Positions 1 to 10,559 of a stretch of 64,000 nucleotides of DNA are shown here, piece after piece (positions within the stretch are counted from its first letter, which is position 1; each line of letters starts with the position of its first letter). This DNA comes from Streptomyces sp. AJS327. GTDB taxonomy: Bacteria > Actinomycetota > Actinomycetes > Streptomycetales > Streptomycetaceae. Location of the stretch: contig NZ_SKBR01000001.1 in the NCBI RefSeq assembly GCF_013450295.1, positions 314,001 to 378,000 on the forward strand, read 5' to 3'. A program made the position numbers and the translations under genes. The notes beneath the pieces are model-generated. The model was given only the letters and a program-made list of their open reading frames with translations, did no database searches and was not told where the DNA came from.

Positions 1-15
1 GCTTATGGTGCCCTC

Positions 16-921
16 ATGTTCGACTCGCGGCACATCCGTACCTTCCACGAGGTCGTCCGGGTCGGCTCGTACTCGGCCGCGGCGCGTGCCCTCGGGTACA
101 CCCAGCCCGCGATCACCCAGCAGATGCGGGCGCTGGAGCGGTCCGTGGGCACCCCGCTGTTCATCCGGGTGGGGCGCCGGATGCGGCTGACCGAGGCCGG
201 GGAGGCGCTGGCCCGGCACGCGGGCGTGATCCTGGGCGCCATCTCCACCGCCGAGGAGCACATGTCCGCCATCACCCGGCTCCGCTCCGGGCGGGTGCGG
301 GTGTGTGCCTTTCCCAGCGCGGGCGCGACCCTGGTGCCGGAGGCCCTGGCGCGGCTGGCGGCGGAGCACCCGGGGGTGCGGGTGGAGCTCCAGGAGGAGG
401 AGCCGCCGGAGTCGCTGGGCCGGCTGGAACGGGGGGAGTGCGACATCACGCTCGCCTTCACCTATCCGGGGCTGCGGGAGCAGGTGCCGGACGGGCTGGT
501 GGAGGTCCCGCTGCTGGAGGACCAGTTGATGGTGCTGTTGCCGACCGGGCATCCGCTGGCCGGGCGGCGGGCGGTGCGGCTGGCCGAGCTGGCCGAGGAA
601 CGCTGGATCGCGGGCTGTCTGCGCTGCCGCGCGAACTTCCTGCACGAGTGCGCCGAGTTGGGCTTCGCCCCGGACATCGCCTTCACCACGGACGACAACC
701 TGGTGGTGCAGAGCCTGGTCGCCGAGGGGCTGGGCATAGCGATGATGCCCGGGCTGGTGCTGTCCTTCCTGGCCCACCGGAAGATCGCGGGGCGTCCGCT
801 GGATCCGGCCTCGCGGCGGCAGGTCTCCGCCTACGTGCTGGCCGAGCACCTGGAGATCCCCGCCACCGCGCTGGTGCTGGACGAGCTGAAGACCGTCGCC
901 GCGCACCGTCAGGGCTGCTGA
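16..921 (+). CDS. LysR-family transcriptional regulator
   Basis: A 301-residue protein of normal LysR length. Residues 1-60 form the winged helix-turn-helix (start FDSRHIRTFHEV, then the pattern SAAARALGYTQPAITQQM typical of this family), followed by a co-inducer-binding domain from about residue 90 (RVCAFPSAGATLVP). It lies upstream of, and in the same direction as, the cysteine dioxygenase/YeiH pair, with a 231-bp gap, so control of those sulfur genes is a reasonable guess but not shown. The effector cannot be read from the sequence. The ATG at 16 is the natural start because the HTH begins at once; a promoter would lie outside the window. Confidence 0.9.
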   Translation: MFDSRHIRTFHEVVRVGSYSAAARALGYTQPAITQQMRALERSVGTPLFIRVGRRMRLTEAGEALARHAGVILGAISTAEEHMSAITRLRSGRVRVCAFPSAGATLVPEALARLAAEHPGVRVELQEEEPPESLGRLERGECDITLAFTYPGLREQVPDGLVEVPLLEDQLMVLLPTGHPLAGRRAVRLAELAEERWIAGCLRCRANFLHECAELGFAPDIAFTTDDNLVVQSLVAEGLGIAMMPGLVLSFLAHRKIAGRPLDPASRRQVSAYVLAEHLEIPATALVLDELKTVAAHRQGC

Positions 922-1152
922 CCTCGGAAGCCCGGTCGACCGGGCGAGCCTCGCCGACCGGCCCCCTCCCCGCACGCGCCCGCGCACCCCCTGCCTCGCG
1001 CCCGCCCGTCCCGCGCTCTCCGTCCGCGCGCGCTCCGGGCGTCCGGGGGGATCGGCGGGGGCGTGCTGGAGTGCGCGTCCATAAGCGGAACTTGGGGGAT
1101 ACGGAAGAAATCCGCGTTGGACGTGATAGGTCGACGCCCGCAGCCTGGACGT

Positions 1153-1764
1153 ATGGCCGCGACGACTGAGCAGACCACCGGCGCCTCCCGGACCGGAGCC
1201 GCCCCCGGAGCCGCCCCCGAGGCTCAGCGCACCCAGCGGATGGACGCGCTCGTGGCGGACGTGCGCGAGGTGGTGGACCGGGGGCTGCCCCCGGACGTCA
1301 CCGCCTACCTGGTCGGTGAGCGCCTGGCGCCGTACCTCGGCGATCCCGGCCTGCTGACCGAGGAGCAGCGCGCCGGAGACCCGGACCGCTACCGGCAGCA
1401 CCTGCTGCACGCCGAGCGGGACGGCAGCTTCTCCCTCGTCGGGCTCGTCTGGCTGCCGGGCCAGCACACCTCGATCCACGACCACGTGTCCTGGTGCGTC
1501 ACCGGCGTCCACCAGGGCGAGGAGCACGAGCGGCGCTACCGGCTGCTGCCCGCCGAGGAGGCGGGGGGCGCCGCCCGGCTGATAGCCACCGAGGACGTGC
1601 GCAACCCCACCGGCGCGGTGTGCGGCTTCGCCCCGCCCGGCGACATCCACCGGGTGTGGAACGCCTGTACCGAGAAGGCGATCTCCCTGCACATCTACGG
1701 CGCCGACATCTCCCGCCTCGGGAGCAGCGTCCGGCGCGTCTACGACCTGCCCGCCGATCGCTGA
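1153..1764 (+). CDS. cysteine dioxygenase (cupin)
   Basis: Bacterial type I cysteine dioxygenase, oxidising L-cysteine to cysteine sulfinate with O2 and Fe(II). The 203-residue protein is a single cupin domain. The three iron-binding histidines are visible: H109 and H111 in SIHDHVSW and H166 in PPGDIHRVW. The start chosen is the ATG at 1153 (MAATTEQ); an in-frame upstream ATG at 1063 would add 30 residues without family character. Its stop codon overlaps the ATG of the next gene as TGATG, so it is translationally coupled to the YeiH-type exporter. Together they suggest disposal of excess cysteine sulfur. Family assignment is firm; substrate is by family only. Confidence 0.9.
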   Translation: MAATTEQTTGASRTGAAPGAAPEAQRTQRMDALVADVREVVDRGLPPDVTAYLVGERLAPYLGDPGLLTEEQRAGDPDRYRQHLLHAERDGSFSLVGLVWLPGQHTSIHDHVSWCVTGVHQGEEHERRYRLLPAEEAGGAARLIATEDVRNPTGAVCGFAPPGDIHRVWNACTEKAISLHIYGADISRLGSSVRRVYDLPADR

Positions 1765-2921
1765 TGGCGCTCCTGGACGGTCAGCCGGGCGGCGCCACCG
1801 CCTCCGTGCCGCCGCCCGGTCGCCCCGGTGACAAGGCGGCGCCCGGAGCGGGGGACGCGGACGGCGGGACGCGGGGAGCGCGGGGAGCGCGCCCCTCCGG
1901 TCCGCTGCCCGGGCTGGGCCTGGCGCTGCTCGGCGTCGGGCTGGCCTGGGGGACGCACCTGCTGGTCCCCGGCGTTCCGATGCTGACGGCGGCGGTGCTG
2001 CTCGGCATCCTCGCCGCCCATCTGCCCGGTGCCCGCGCACTGGTGCGCGGCGTGGGACGGCCCGGGCTCTCGCTCGCCGGGAAGCGGCTGATGCGGCTCG
2101 GGATCGTCCTGCTCGGGCTGAAGCTCGGGCTCGGTGACGTGCTGGGCCTCGGCTGGGCGACCGTCGTCATGGTGGCCGCCGTGGTGGCCGCGACCTTCGG
2201 GGGCACCCTCTGGCTGGGCCGCCGCCTCAAGCTCCCCGGGGACCAGCCGCTGCTCGTCGCCACCGGGTACTCGATCTGTGGGGCGTCCGCGATCGGCGCG
2301 GTCAGCGAGGCCAAGCGGAGCGAGGAGCGGGACGTGGCCGCCTCGGTGGCGCTGGTGACGCTCTGCGGCACCCTCGCCATCGCCGTACTGCCGCTGCTCC
2401 AGCAGCCGTTGGGCCTGGACGACGGGCAGTTCGGCCGCTGGGTGGGCGCCGGGGTGCACGACGTCGGCCAGGTGGTGGCCACGGCGCAGACGGCCGGACC
2501 GGACGCGCTCGGCGACGCCGTCCTCGTCAAGCTGATGCGGGTGCTGATGCTCGCGCCACTGGTGGCCGCGGTCGTGGTGTCCGTCCGGCGGCGCCGGGCG
2601 GACCGGCGCGCGCACCAGCCGGGCGGAGCGGGGGAGGCCGACGGGGACGCCGGGGTCCGGCGGCCGCCGCTGGTGCCGCTGTTCGTGCTCGGCTTCGTGG
2701 CGATGGTCGGGCTGCGCAGCACGGGGCTGCTGCCCCAGGCCGGGCTGGACCTCGCCTCGACCGGTCAGGAACTGCTGCTCGCCGCCGCCCTGTTCGGGCT
2801 GGGCAGCGCGGTGCACCTGCCCTCGCTGGCCCGTACCGGGGGACGTCTCGCGCTGCTCGGGCTCTGCTCCTGGATCGTCATCGCTGGGGTCTCCTACGGC
2901 GGCGTACTGCTCACCACCTGA
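1764..2921 (+). CDS. YeiH-family putative sulfate/sulfite exporter
   Basis: A 385-residue integral membrane protein of the YeiH (Cons_hypoth698) family. A Gly/Ala/Arg-rich cytoplasmic lead of about 40 residues precedes roughly ten hydrophobic segments; the family signatures LMRLGIVLLGLKLGLGD, YSICGASAIGA and GAGVHDVGQVVA are all present. The ATG shares its A with the stop of the cysteine dioxygenase gene (TGATG), indicating translational coupling. Family members are annotated as sulfate exporters without much biochemistry; next to cysteine dioxygenase, export of sulfite, sulfate or a sulfinate product is an inference. About 180 bp of intergenic DNA follow before the helicase gene. Confidence 0.85.
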   Translation: MALLDGQPGGATASVPPPGRPGDKAAPGAGDADGGTRGARGARPSGPLPGLGLALLGVGLAWGTHLLVPGVPMLTAAVLLGILAAHLPGARALVRGVGRPGLSLAGKRLMRLGIVLLGLKLGLGDVLGLGWATVVMVAAVVAATFGGTLWLGRRLKLPGDQPLLVATGYSICGASAIGAVSEAKRSEERDVAASVALVTLCGTLAIAVLPLLQQPLGLDDGQFGRWVGAGVHDVGQVVATAQTAGPDALGDAVLVKLMRVLMLAPLVAAVVVSVRRRRADRRAHQPGGAGEADGDAGVRRPPLVPLFVLGFVAMVGLRSTGLLPQAGLDLASTGQELLLAAALFGLGSAVHLPSLARTGGRLALLGLCSWIVIAGVSYGGVLLTT

Positions 2922-3103
2922 CCCGGCCCCGCCCATCCGGCCTCCCGGGGAGGGTCCCGCGCGGGCGGGGGCGAGGCGGGGGCGAGGGGGCGCAGGTGCT
3001 CCCGGCCGCCCCTCGGACCGCCGGGCGGGCCGGGTAGGCTGGCGCGTCGTGCCGGTGCCGCTCCGGCACCCGACCGGCACCCCGCAAGCGGCCCCCGGAG
3101 ACC

Positions 3104-4894
3104 GTGACTAGCAACCCGACGACCACCAGCCACCACCTGTCGCCCGCCTTCCCGGGCCGCGCGCCCTGGGGCACGGCGGGCAAGCTGCGGGCCTGGCAGC
3201 AGGCGGCGATGGACCACTACCTGGAGCGGCAGCCCCGGGACTTCCTCGCCGTCGCCACCCCCGGCGCGGGGAAGACCACCTTCGCGTTGACGCTCGCCTC
3301 CTGGCTGCTGCACCACCACGTGATCCAGCAGGTCACCGTGGTGGCGCCCACCGAGCACCTGAAGAAGCAGTGGGCCGAGGCGGGGGCGCGGATCGGCATC
3401 CGGCTCGACCCGGAGTACAGCGCCGGTCCGCTGAACCGGGAGTACCACGGGGTCGCCGTGACCTACGCGGGTATCGGGGTGCGGCCGATGCTGCACCGCA
3501 ACCGGGTCGAGCAGCGCAAGACGCTGGTGATCCTGGACGAGATCCACCACGCGGGCGACAGCAGGTCCTGGGGCGAGGCGTGCCAGGAGGCGTTCGAACC
3601 GGCCACCCGGCGGCTGGCGTTGACGGGCACCCCGTTCCGCTCGGACACCAACCCCATCCCCTTCGTCGAGTACGCGGAGGACGCCGAGGGGCTGCGGCGT
3701 TCGGTGGCGGACTACACCTACGGCTACGGCGCGGGCCTCGGGGACGGGGTGGTGCGGCCGGTCATCTTCCTGTCGTACAGCGGCAACATGCGCTGGCGGA
3801 CCAAGGCGGGCGACGAGATCGAGGCCCGGCTCGGTGAGCCGATGACCAAGGACGCGGTGTCCCAGGCGTGGCGCACCGCGCTCGACGCGCGCGGGGAGTG
3901 GATGCCCGCCGTGCTGCGCGCCGCCGACCAGCGGCTGAGCGAGGTCCGCAAGGCCGTCCCGGACGCGGGCGGGCTGGTCATCGCGAGCGACCAGGACTCC
4001 GCCCGGGCCTACGCGAAGCTGATCCGCCAGGTCACCGGCGAGGGGCCGACGGTCGTGCTCTCCGACGACACCGGGGCCTCGCAGCGCATCGAGGACTTCC
4101 GGCACTCCACGGACCGCTGGATGGTCGCCGTCCGCATGGTCTCCGAGGGCGTGGACGTGCCGCGCCTCTCGGTGGGCGTCTACGCCACCACCGTCTCGAC
4201 CCCGCTGTTCTTCGCGCAGGCGGTGGGCCGCTTCGTCCGCTCCCGGCGGCGCGGGGAGACCGCCTCGGTCTTCCTGCCGACCATCCCCACGCTGCTCTCC
4301 TTCGCCAACGAGATGGAGGTCGAGCGGGACCACGTGCTCGACCGGCCCCGGAAGGAGTCGGAGGACCCGTACGCCGAGGAGGCCGACCTCCTCAAGGAGG
4401 CGGAGCGGGAGCAGAACGAGCCGGACGGCGAGGACGACCAGCTGTCCTTCGAGGCGCTGGAGTCCGACGCGGTCTTCGACCGGGTGACCTACGACGGCGC
4501 CGACTTCGGGATGCAGGCGCACCCGGGAAGCGAGGAGGAACAGGACTACCTGGGCATTCCGGGCCTGCTGGAGCCGGACCAGGTACAGATGCTGCTCCGC
4601 AAGCGGCAGGCCCGGCAGATCGCGCACAGCAGGAAGAAGCCGGACGACGAGGCGGACCTGCTGGAGCTTCCGGCGGAACGGCGTCCGGTGGTGACCCACA
4701 AGGAGCTGCTGGAGCGGCGGAAGCAGCTCAACACCCTGGTCAGCGCCTATGTGCACCAGAGCGGCAAACCGCACGGCGTGATCCACAACGAGCTGCGCCG
4801 GGTGTGTGGCGGCCCGCCCAGCGCGGAGGCGTCGGCGGGGCAGATCGAGCAGCGCATCGCCAAGGTCCAGGAGTGGGCCACCCGCATGCGCTGA
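3104..4894 (+). CDS. DEAD/DEAH-box superfamily II helicase
   Basis: A 596-residue SF2 helicase of the type found singly in Streptomyces chromosomes. Walker A TPGAGKTT is at residues 52-59, the DEAD-like box DEIHHAG at 145-151, motif III LTGTPF near 174, and motif VI QAVGRFVRS near 375. The second RecA domain is followed by an acidic linker (about 420-450) and a Lys/Arg-rich C-terminal portion. The start is GTG at 3104, the only one giving the conserved N-terminus. The substrate (DNA or RNA) cannot be told. It stands alone with about 180 bp upstream and 400 bp downstream. Confidence 0.9.
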   Translation: MTSNPTTTSHHLSPAFPGRAPWGTAGKLRAWQQAAMDHYLERQPRDFLAVATPGAGKTTFALTLASWLLHHHVIQQVTVVAPTEHLKKQWAEAGARIGIRLDPEYSAGPLNREYHGVAVTYAGIGVRPMLHRNRVEQRKTLVILDEIHHAGDSRSWGEACQEAFEPATRRLALTGTPFRSDTNPIPFVEYAEDAEGLRRSVADYTYGYGAGLGDGVVRPVIFLSYSGNMRWRTKAGDEIEARLGEPMTKDAVSQAWRTALDARGEWMPAVLRAADQRLSEVRKAVPDAGGLVIASDQDSARAYAKLIRQVTGEGPTVVLSDDTGASQRIEDFRHSTDRWMVAVRMVSEGVDVPRLSVGVYATTVSTPLFFAQAVGRFVRSRRRGETASVFLPTIPTLLSFANEMEVERDHVLDRPRKESEDPYAEEADLLKEAEREQNEPDGEDDQLSFEALESDAVFDRVTYDGADFGMQAHPGSEEEQDYLGIPGLLEPDQVQMLLRKRQARQIAHSRKKPDDEADLLELPAERRPVVTHKELLERRKQLNTLVSAYVHQSGKPHGVIHNELRRVCGGPPSAEASAGQIEQRIAKVQEWATRMR

Positions 4895-5068
4895 CGCGCC
4901 CCCGTGTCGCTCCCCGCCCTCCCTCGCCCGATTCCTCCGCCCCCGGCTTCGCGGGGTGTCCGGCGGGGTGCGGGAAGGGGTTCCCGGAGGAGGTGTGCGT
5001 CCGGGACCGCGCGGAGGTGCGGATCTCGGTCCGCTCGTCGAGGGGCGGTCCACGGAAACCTGTCACTT

Positions 5069-5103
5069 GCTGACCGGATTCTGGACAGACCCTTCCGGTC
5101 AGC
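5069..5103. promoter_or_regulatory. 9-bp inverted repeat upstream of IclR gene
   Basis: GCTGACCGG at 5069-5077 is repeated as its exact reverse complement CCGGTCAGC at 5095-5103, with 17 bp between. It lies in the 397-bp gene-less stretch 4895-5291 between the helicase stop and the IclR-family start, about 190 bp upstream of that start. It may be an operator for the IclR protein; since no T-run follows, a factor-independent terminator is less likely. I see nothing else coding in this stretch. Confidence 0.4.
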
Positions 5104-5291
5104 GGTGCCGATCGCTAAGTTTCCGGTCACATACGCCCCGTGGCATGGATGCCGCGGAGCGCGGTCGGTGGCGTTCAGCCGGGGGACGCCCACCGTATGT
5201 GCCCATGGCACCGCGACCGGCGGCTTCCCGAGCTGTGCGGCCCCAGGCGCACACCCCGCGTCGGCCGCCACTCACCAGGGAGGGGGGCGTC

Positions 5292-5936
5292 GTGACAGCG
5301 GAGACCTCTCAGACGCTCGACCGGGGCCTGCGGGTCCTGAAACTGCTCGCCGACACCGACCACGGCCTCACCGTGACGGAGCTGTCCACCAAGCTCGGCG
5401 TCAACCGCACCGTCGTCTACCGGCTGCTGGCCACGCTCGAACAGCACGCTCTGGTCCGGCGGGACCTCGGCGGCCGGGCGCGGGTCGGACTCGGCGTGCT
5501 GCGGCTCGGCCGGCAGGTGCACCCGCTGGTGCGCGAGGCGGCGCTGCCCGCGCTGCGCTCCCTCGCCGAGGACGTCGGCGCCACCGCCCACCTCACGCTG
5601 GTCGACGGATCCGAGGCGCTGGCGGTCGCGGTGGTGGAGCCCAGCTGGACGGACTACCACGTGGCCTACCGGACCGGCTTCCGGCACCCGCTGGACCGGG
5701 GAGCCGCGGGCCGGGCCATCCTGGCCGGGCGGCTGCCGGACGACGAGCGGGGACCCGGATTCGTCCTGACGCACGGCGAGTTGGAGGCGGGCGCGAGCGG
5801 CGCCGCGGCCCCGGTGCTCGGCGTCAGCGGGGTGGAGGGCAGCGTGGGTGTCGTGATGCTGGCTGATTCCGTACCCCATCAGGTGGGCGAGCGCGTGGTG
5901 CGGGCGGCGCAGGAGGCGGCGGATGCTCTGAGGTGA
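5292..5936 (+). CDS. IclR-family transcriptional regulator
   Basis: A 214-residue IclR-type regulator. The winged HTH occupies residues 1-65 (SQTLDRGLRVLKLLA, then LTVTELSTKLGVNRTVVYRLL), followed by the effector-binding domain (PALRSLAEDVGATAHLTLVDG; HPLDRGAAGRAILAG). It is shorter than the usual 240-270 residues, with a compact C-terminus. GTG at 5292 follows a purine-rich ribosome site (GGGAGGGGGG) and starts at the HTH; the reading frame stays open much further upstream but without IclR character. The inverted repeat at 5069-5103 is a possible own operator. Effector and targets are unknown. Confidence 0.85.
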   Translation: MTAETSQTLDRGLRVLKLLADTDHGLTVTELSTKLGVNRTVVYRLLATLEQHALVRRDLGGRARVGLGVLRLGRQVHPLVREAALPALRSLAEDVGATAHLTLVDGSEALAVAVVEPSWTDYHVAYRTGFRHPLDRGAAGRAILAGRLPDDERGPGFVLTHGELEAGASGAAAPVLGVSGVEGSVGVVMLADSVPHQVGERVVRAAQEAADALR

Positions 5937-5973
5937 ACTCGGGTGTCCGTTCCCGATCGTTTAGATTGCACGG

Positions 5974-6816
5974 GTGACGTCTCCCAGCCGCAGCCGCCTC
6001 AGCTCCCGTCTCCGTTTCGGCGACGCGCGGACGCGAACCCTCGCGCTCTGCGCCGTACCCGTGGCGGGGCTGCTCGCCGTCGGCGCCCTCGCGCCGCTCC
6101 CGTTCGCGCTGGCCGAGCCCGGCATCACCGAGGACGTGCTGGGCGAGAGCGGCGGGAAACCGGTGATCACGGTGGAGAGACCGAAGGGCGACGAGGCGAA
6201 GCGCGACCGCGGGGACGACGGCGAACTGCTGATGACCACGATCGGCGTGACCACCCCGCAGGAGACGGTGCGGCTGGGCGACGTGGTGAGCGGCTGGTTC
6301 GCCACCGACCGCGCGGTGATGCCCCGGGAGGCCGTCTACCCCGTGGGTGACGACCCGGACGAGATCGAGCGGCACAACGAGAAGGAGATGCGCACCTCGC
6401 AGAAGGACGCCGTCCGCGCGGCGCTGCGCCAACTGCGCCTCAGCCCCGGCGACGTGGACGTCTCCCTGCGCCTGGACGACGTCGGGGGACCCAGCGCGGG
6501 CCTGCTCTTCGCGCTCGGGGTGATCGACAAGATCGACGGTGACGGCCGCGGCGGCCACCTCACGGGCGGCCGCACCATCGCGGGCACCGGCACCATCGAC
6601 GCCTCGGGGAAGGTGGGCCCGGTCGGTGGCGTGCCGCTCAAGACGCAGGCGGCGCGCGCCGACGGGGCGAGCGTCTTCCTGGTGCCGAAGCGGGAGTGCG
6701 AGGACGCCCAGGCCGAACGGCCCGACGGTCTGCGGCTGATCCCGGTGACCACGCTGGACGGCGCGCTGGACGCGCTGAAGGCCCTGCGCGAGGGCGGTTC
6801 CGTCCCCCGCTGCTGA
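5974..6816 (+). CDS. secreted/membrane S16 (Lon-like) serine protease
   Basis: A 280-residue exported protein with the proteolytic domain of Lon but no AAA+ domain. Residues about 21-47 are a hydrophobic signal-anchor ending in ALA. The Ser-Lys dyad of peptidase family S16 is visible: S174 in DDVGGPSAGLLFALG and K223 in GPVGGVPLKTQAA. Compared with YlbL-type proteases it is short and I do not see an obvious PDZ domain between the anchor and the catalytic part. Start is GTG at 5974, 37 bp after the IclR gene, so the two may share a transcript. The natural substrate is unknown. Confidence 0.85.
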   Translation: MTSPSRSRLSSRLRFGDARTRTLALCAVPVAGLLAVGALAPLPFALAEPGITEDVLGESGGKPVITVERPKGDEAKRDRGDDGELLMTTIGVTTPQETVRLGDVVSGWFATDRAVMPREAVYPVGDDPDEIERHNEKEMRTSQKDAVRAALRQLRLSPGDVDVSLRLDDVGGPSAGLLFALGVIDKIDGDGRGGHLTGGRTIAGTGTIDASGKVGPVGGVPLKTQAARADGASVFLVPKRECEDAQAERPDGLRLIPVTTLDGALDALKALREGGSVPRC

Positions 6817-6914
6817 CCGAACGCCCCGCCCGGCCACGGCAGTTGGCCGGTCCCGGAGATCCGGCTGCCCGGTGCGACCGGATGTCCGGGCGGCCGTGCG
6901 GGCCGCCGGGGACG

Positions 6915-7415
6915 TCAGCCGTTCCGTCGCTTCGGCGGCTCGGCCGCCGGGCCGCCGGACGCCTGCCGGACCAGCGGCACGATCCGGAGCGGCACCGGGT
7001 TCTCCATCACCAGCGCGGTGGAGGCCCGCACGATCCCCGCGAAACCCAGCACGAGGTCGATCACCCGCTGGAGGTCCGCGTTGGACCGGGCGACCAGACG
7101 GCAGAGCATGTCGCCCTGGCCGGTGGTGGTGTGCAGCTCCAGCACCTCGGGGATGGCGGCCAGGTGCGCCCGGACGTCCGCCCCCTGGCCCTGGGTGATC
7201 TCCAGGGTGGCGAAGGCGGTGACGGGGTAGCCGAGCGCCGCCGGGTCGACCTCGGGCCCGAAGCCGCGGATGACTCCGGTGGCCTGGAGCCGGTCGAGGC
7301 GCGCCTGGACGGTGCCCCGGGCCACGCCGAGCCGCCGGGACGCCTCCAGCACCCCGATCCTCGGCTCCTCGGCCAGGAGTTCGAGCAGCCGTCCGTCGAG
7401 CCGATCGATACCCAT
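6915..7415 (-). CDS. Lrp/AsnC-family transcriptional regulator
   Basis: A 166-residue Lrp/AsnC regulator: HTH at residues 1-55 (IDRLDGRLLELLAEEPRIG, ASRRLGVARGTVQARLDRL) and a RAM/AsnC ligand-binding domain after it (VTAFATLEITQG; HTTTGQGDMLCRLVARSNADL). ATG at 7415 is chosen because the HTH starts there; an upstream TTG at 7559 would overlap hppD. It is transcribed away from hppD, and the interval holds a TGCACA/TGTGCA inverted repeat, so it very likely controls hppD and itself. Such an Lrp gene beside hppD is a recurring Streptomyces arrangement. The amino acid effector, perhaps tyrosine or phenylalanine, is an inference. Confidence 0.9.
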   Translation of the reverse strand: MGIDRLDGRLLELLAEEPRIGVLEASRRLGVARGTVQARLDRLQATGVIRGFGPEVDPAALGYPVTAFATLEITQGQGADVRAHLAAIPEVLELHTTTGQGDMLCRLVARSNADLQRVIDLVLGFAGIVRASTALVMENPVPLRIVPLVRQASGGPAAEPPKRRNG

Positions 7416-7483
7416 CTCGTCCCTCCGTGAACCCGCGTTAAGCAGCTTGTACAGATAGCCCGACGATCCCGGATCACCGCTAG

Positions 7484-8692
<1,209 letters not shown>

Positions 8693-8933
8693 CCCGCCGG
8701 TCGCCGCCCCTGAACGACCCCCGTCGCGGCGCCGAGTTCGGCCCCAACCGCGGTGCCACGGCGCCGAGTCCGGCCTCCGCCAGCCACCCGGCGGGGGCCG
8801 GACGGCGTTCCGCGCCAGGCCGCCCCGCCGACGGCCGGGCGCCGCCGCGAGCCGCCGCGAGCCGGGCGGAGTCTCACGAACTGGTGCGGTACGCACCGGA
8901 GACATCGCGCCACTCCGGTGTCAGGGTGGGCCC

Positions 8934-10301
8934 ATGGGTGAGTTGATCGAAAGCCTGTGCGCTGGTCTGCCGCACGACGCGGTACTGACCGACCCCGACG
9001 TCACCGCCTCCTACGCACACGACATGGCCAGTTTCTGCGCCGCCGGAACCCCCGCCGCCGTGGTGCTGCCGCGCACCGTGGAACAGGTCCAGCACGTCCT
9101 GCGCACCGCCACCCGGCTGCGGGTCCCCGTGGTGCCGCAGGGCGCCCGCACGGGCCTGTCCGGCGCGGCCAACGCGGGTGAGGGCTGCGTCGTCCTCTCC
9201 CTCCTGCGGATGGACCGCATCCTGGAGATCAACCCCGTCGACCGGATCGCCGTGGTCGAACCCGGCGTGGTGAACGCGGTGTTGTCCCGCGAGGTCGCCG
9301 AGCGGGGTCTCTACTACCCGCCGGATCCCTCCAGCTGGGAGGAGTGCACCATCGGCGGGAACATCGGCACCGCCTCCGGCGGACTGTGCTGCGTCAAGTA
9401 CGGGGTCACCGCCGAGTACGTCCTCGGCCTGGACGTGGTGCTCGCCGACGGCCGTCTGCTGTCCACCGGCCGCCGCACCGCGAAGGGCGTCGCCGGATAC
9501 GACCTGACCCGGCTGTTCGTCGGCTCCGAGGGAACCCTCGGCGTCGTCGTCCGGGCGACGCTGGCGCTACGGCCCAAACCGCCCGAACAGCTCGCCCTCG
9601 CCGCCGAGTTCCCCTCGGCCGAGGCGGCCTGTGACGCGGTCTGCCGGATCATGGAGGCGGGGCACGCTCCGGCGCTGCTGGAACTGATGGACCGCACCAC
9701 GCTCCGCGCGGTCAACTCCCTGACCAGGATGGGTCTTCCGGAGACCACCGAGGCGCTGCTGCTGGCGGCCTTCGACGCCCCCGACCCGGGGCCGGAACTG
9801 GCGGCCGTGGGTGAACTCTGCGCGGCGGCCGGGGCGTCCGGCGTGGTGCCCGCCGAGAGCGCCGCCGAGTCGGAACTCCTGCTCAGCGCGCGGCGCACCG
9901 CACTGGTGGCGCTGGAGCGGGTCAAGGGCGTCACGATGATCGACGATGTCTGCGTCCCCCGCAGCCAGTTGGGCGCGATGCTGGACGGGACGGCCGCCAT
10001 CGCGGAGAAGCACCAGCTCACCATCGGTGTCTGCGCCCACGCCGGGGACGGCAACACCCACCCCACCGTCTGCTTCGACGCCTCGGACGAGGACGAGTCG
10101 CGCCGCGCCCGCGTCTCCTTCGACGAGATCATGGCGCTGGGCCTGGAGTTGGGCGGCACCATCACCGGGGAGCACGGGGTCGGCGTCCTGAAGAAGGAGT
10201 GGCTGGCCCGCGAACTCGGGCCGGTGGGGCTGGAGACCCAGCGCCAGATCAAGGAGGTCTTCGACCCCCTGGGCCTGCTCAACCCCGGCAAGCTCTTCTG
10301 A
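8934..10301 (+). CDS. FAD-linked oxidase, glycolate/D-lactate oxidase (GlcD) type
   Basis: A 455-residue flavoprotein of the GlcD/D-2-hydroxyacid dehydrogenase family. The PCMH-type FAD domain covers residues about 35-215 (VPVVPQGARTGLSGAANA; IGGNIGTASGGLCCVKYG; VGSEGTLGV), and the C-terminal oxidase domain carries the family motifs CAHAGDGNTHP and GEHGVGVLKKEW. Substrates in the family are 2-hydroxyacids such as glycolate or D-lactate; which one cannot be read here. No GlcE/GlcF partners are adjacent, so it probably acts as a single-subunit enzyme. It stands alone, 240 bp after hppD and convergent with the HxlR gene. Confidence 0.9.
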   Translation: MGELIESLCAGLPHDAVLTDPDVTASYAHDMASFCAAGTPAAVVLPRTVEQVQHVLRTATRLRVPVVPQGARTGLSGAANAGEGCVVLSLLRMDRILEINPVDRIAVVEPGVVNAVLSREVAERGLYYPPDPSSWEECTIGGNIGTASGGLCCVKYGVTAEYVLGLDVVLADGRLLSTGRRTAKGVAGYDLTRLFVGSEGTLGVVVRATLALRPKPPEQLALAAEFPSAEAACDAVCRIMEAGHAPALLELMDRTTLRAVNSLTRMGLPETTEALLLAAFDAPDPGPELAAVGELCAAAGASGVVPAESAAESELLLSARRTALVALERVKGVTMIDDVCVPRSQLGAMLDGTAAIAEKHQLTIGVCAHAGDGNTHPTVCFDASDEDESRRARVSFDEIMALGLELGGTITGEHGVGVLKKEWLARELGPVGLETQRQIKEVFDPLGLLNPGKLF

Positions 10302-10487
10302 GCCGCGAGCCGCGAGCCGTGGCCGGGCCCTTACGGTCGGGTCCGGTCACGGCCGGGTCCGGGCCGGAGCACCCGGGCCCGTGCGGCCGTCCACGCCCTC
10401 CCGTCCCGTCCCCCCCCAGAATCCCCGTTCCCATCCACTCCACCTCGGTCCGTCGGGGCAACTCCCGTCGACAGCACCGTCCTTGGG

Positions 10488-10511
10488 GCTGACGGGCTGA
10501 CGGGCTGACGG
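10488..10511. repeat. three tandem copies of an 8-bp unit after the GlcD-type gene
   Basis: GCTGACGG is repeated three times head to tail (10488, 10496, 10504) in the 258-bp space between the convergent FAD oxidase and HxlR genes. No hairpin is evident here. It belongs to a set of short tandem repeats seen downstream of several stop codons in this window. Confidence 0.6.
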
Positions 10512-10559
10512 GGGTGGTGGCGGGGCCGGGTGGCGGTGGCGGCTGGTCCGCAGCCGGGC

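Noticed and set aside
2894..5053. 719-residue minus-strand frame opposite the helicase
   Set aside because: Antisense of a gene with complete helicase motifs; no domain sense of its own.
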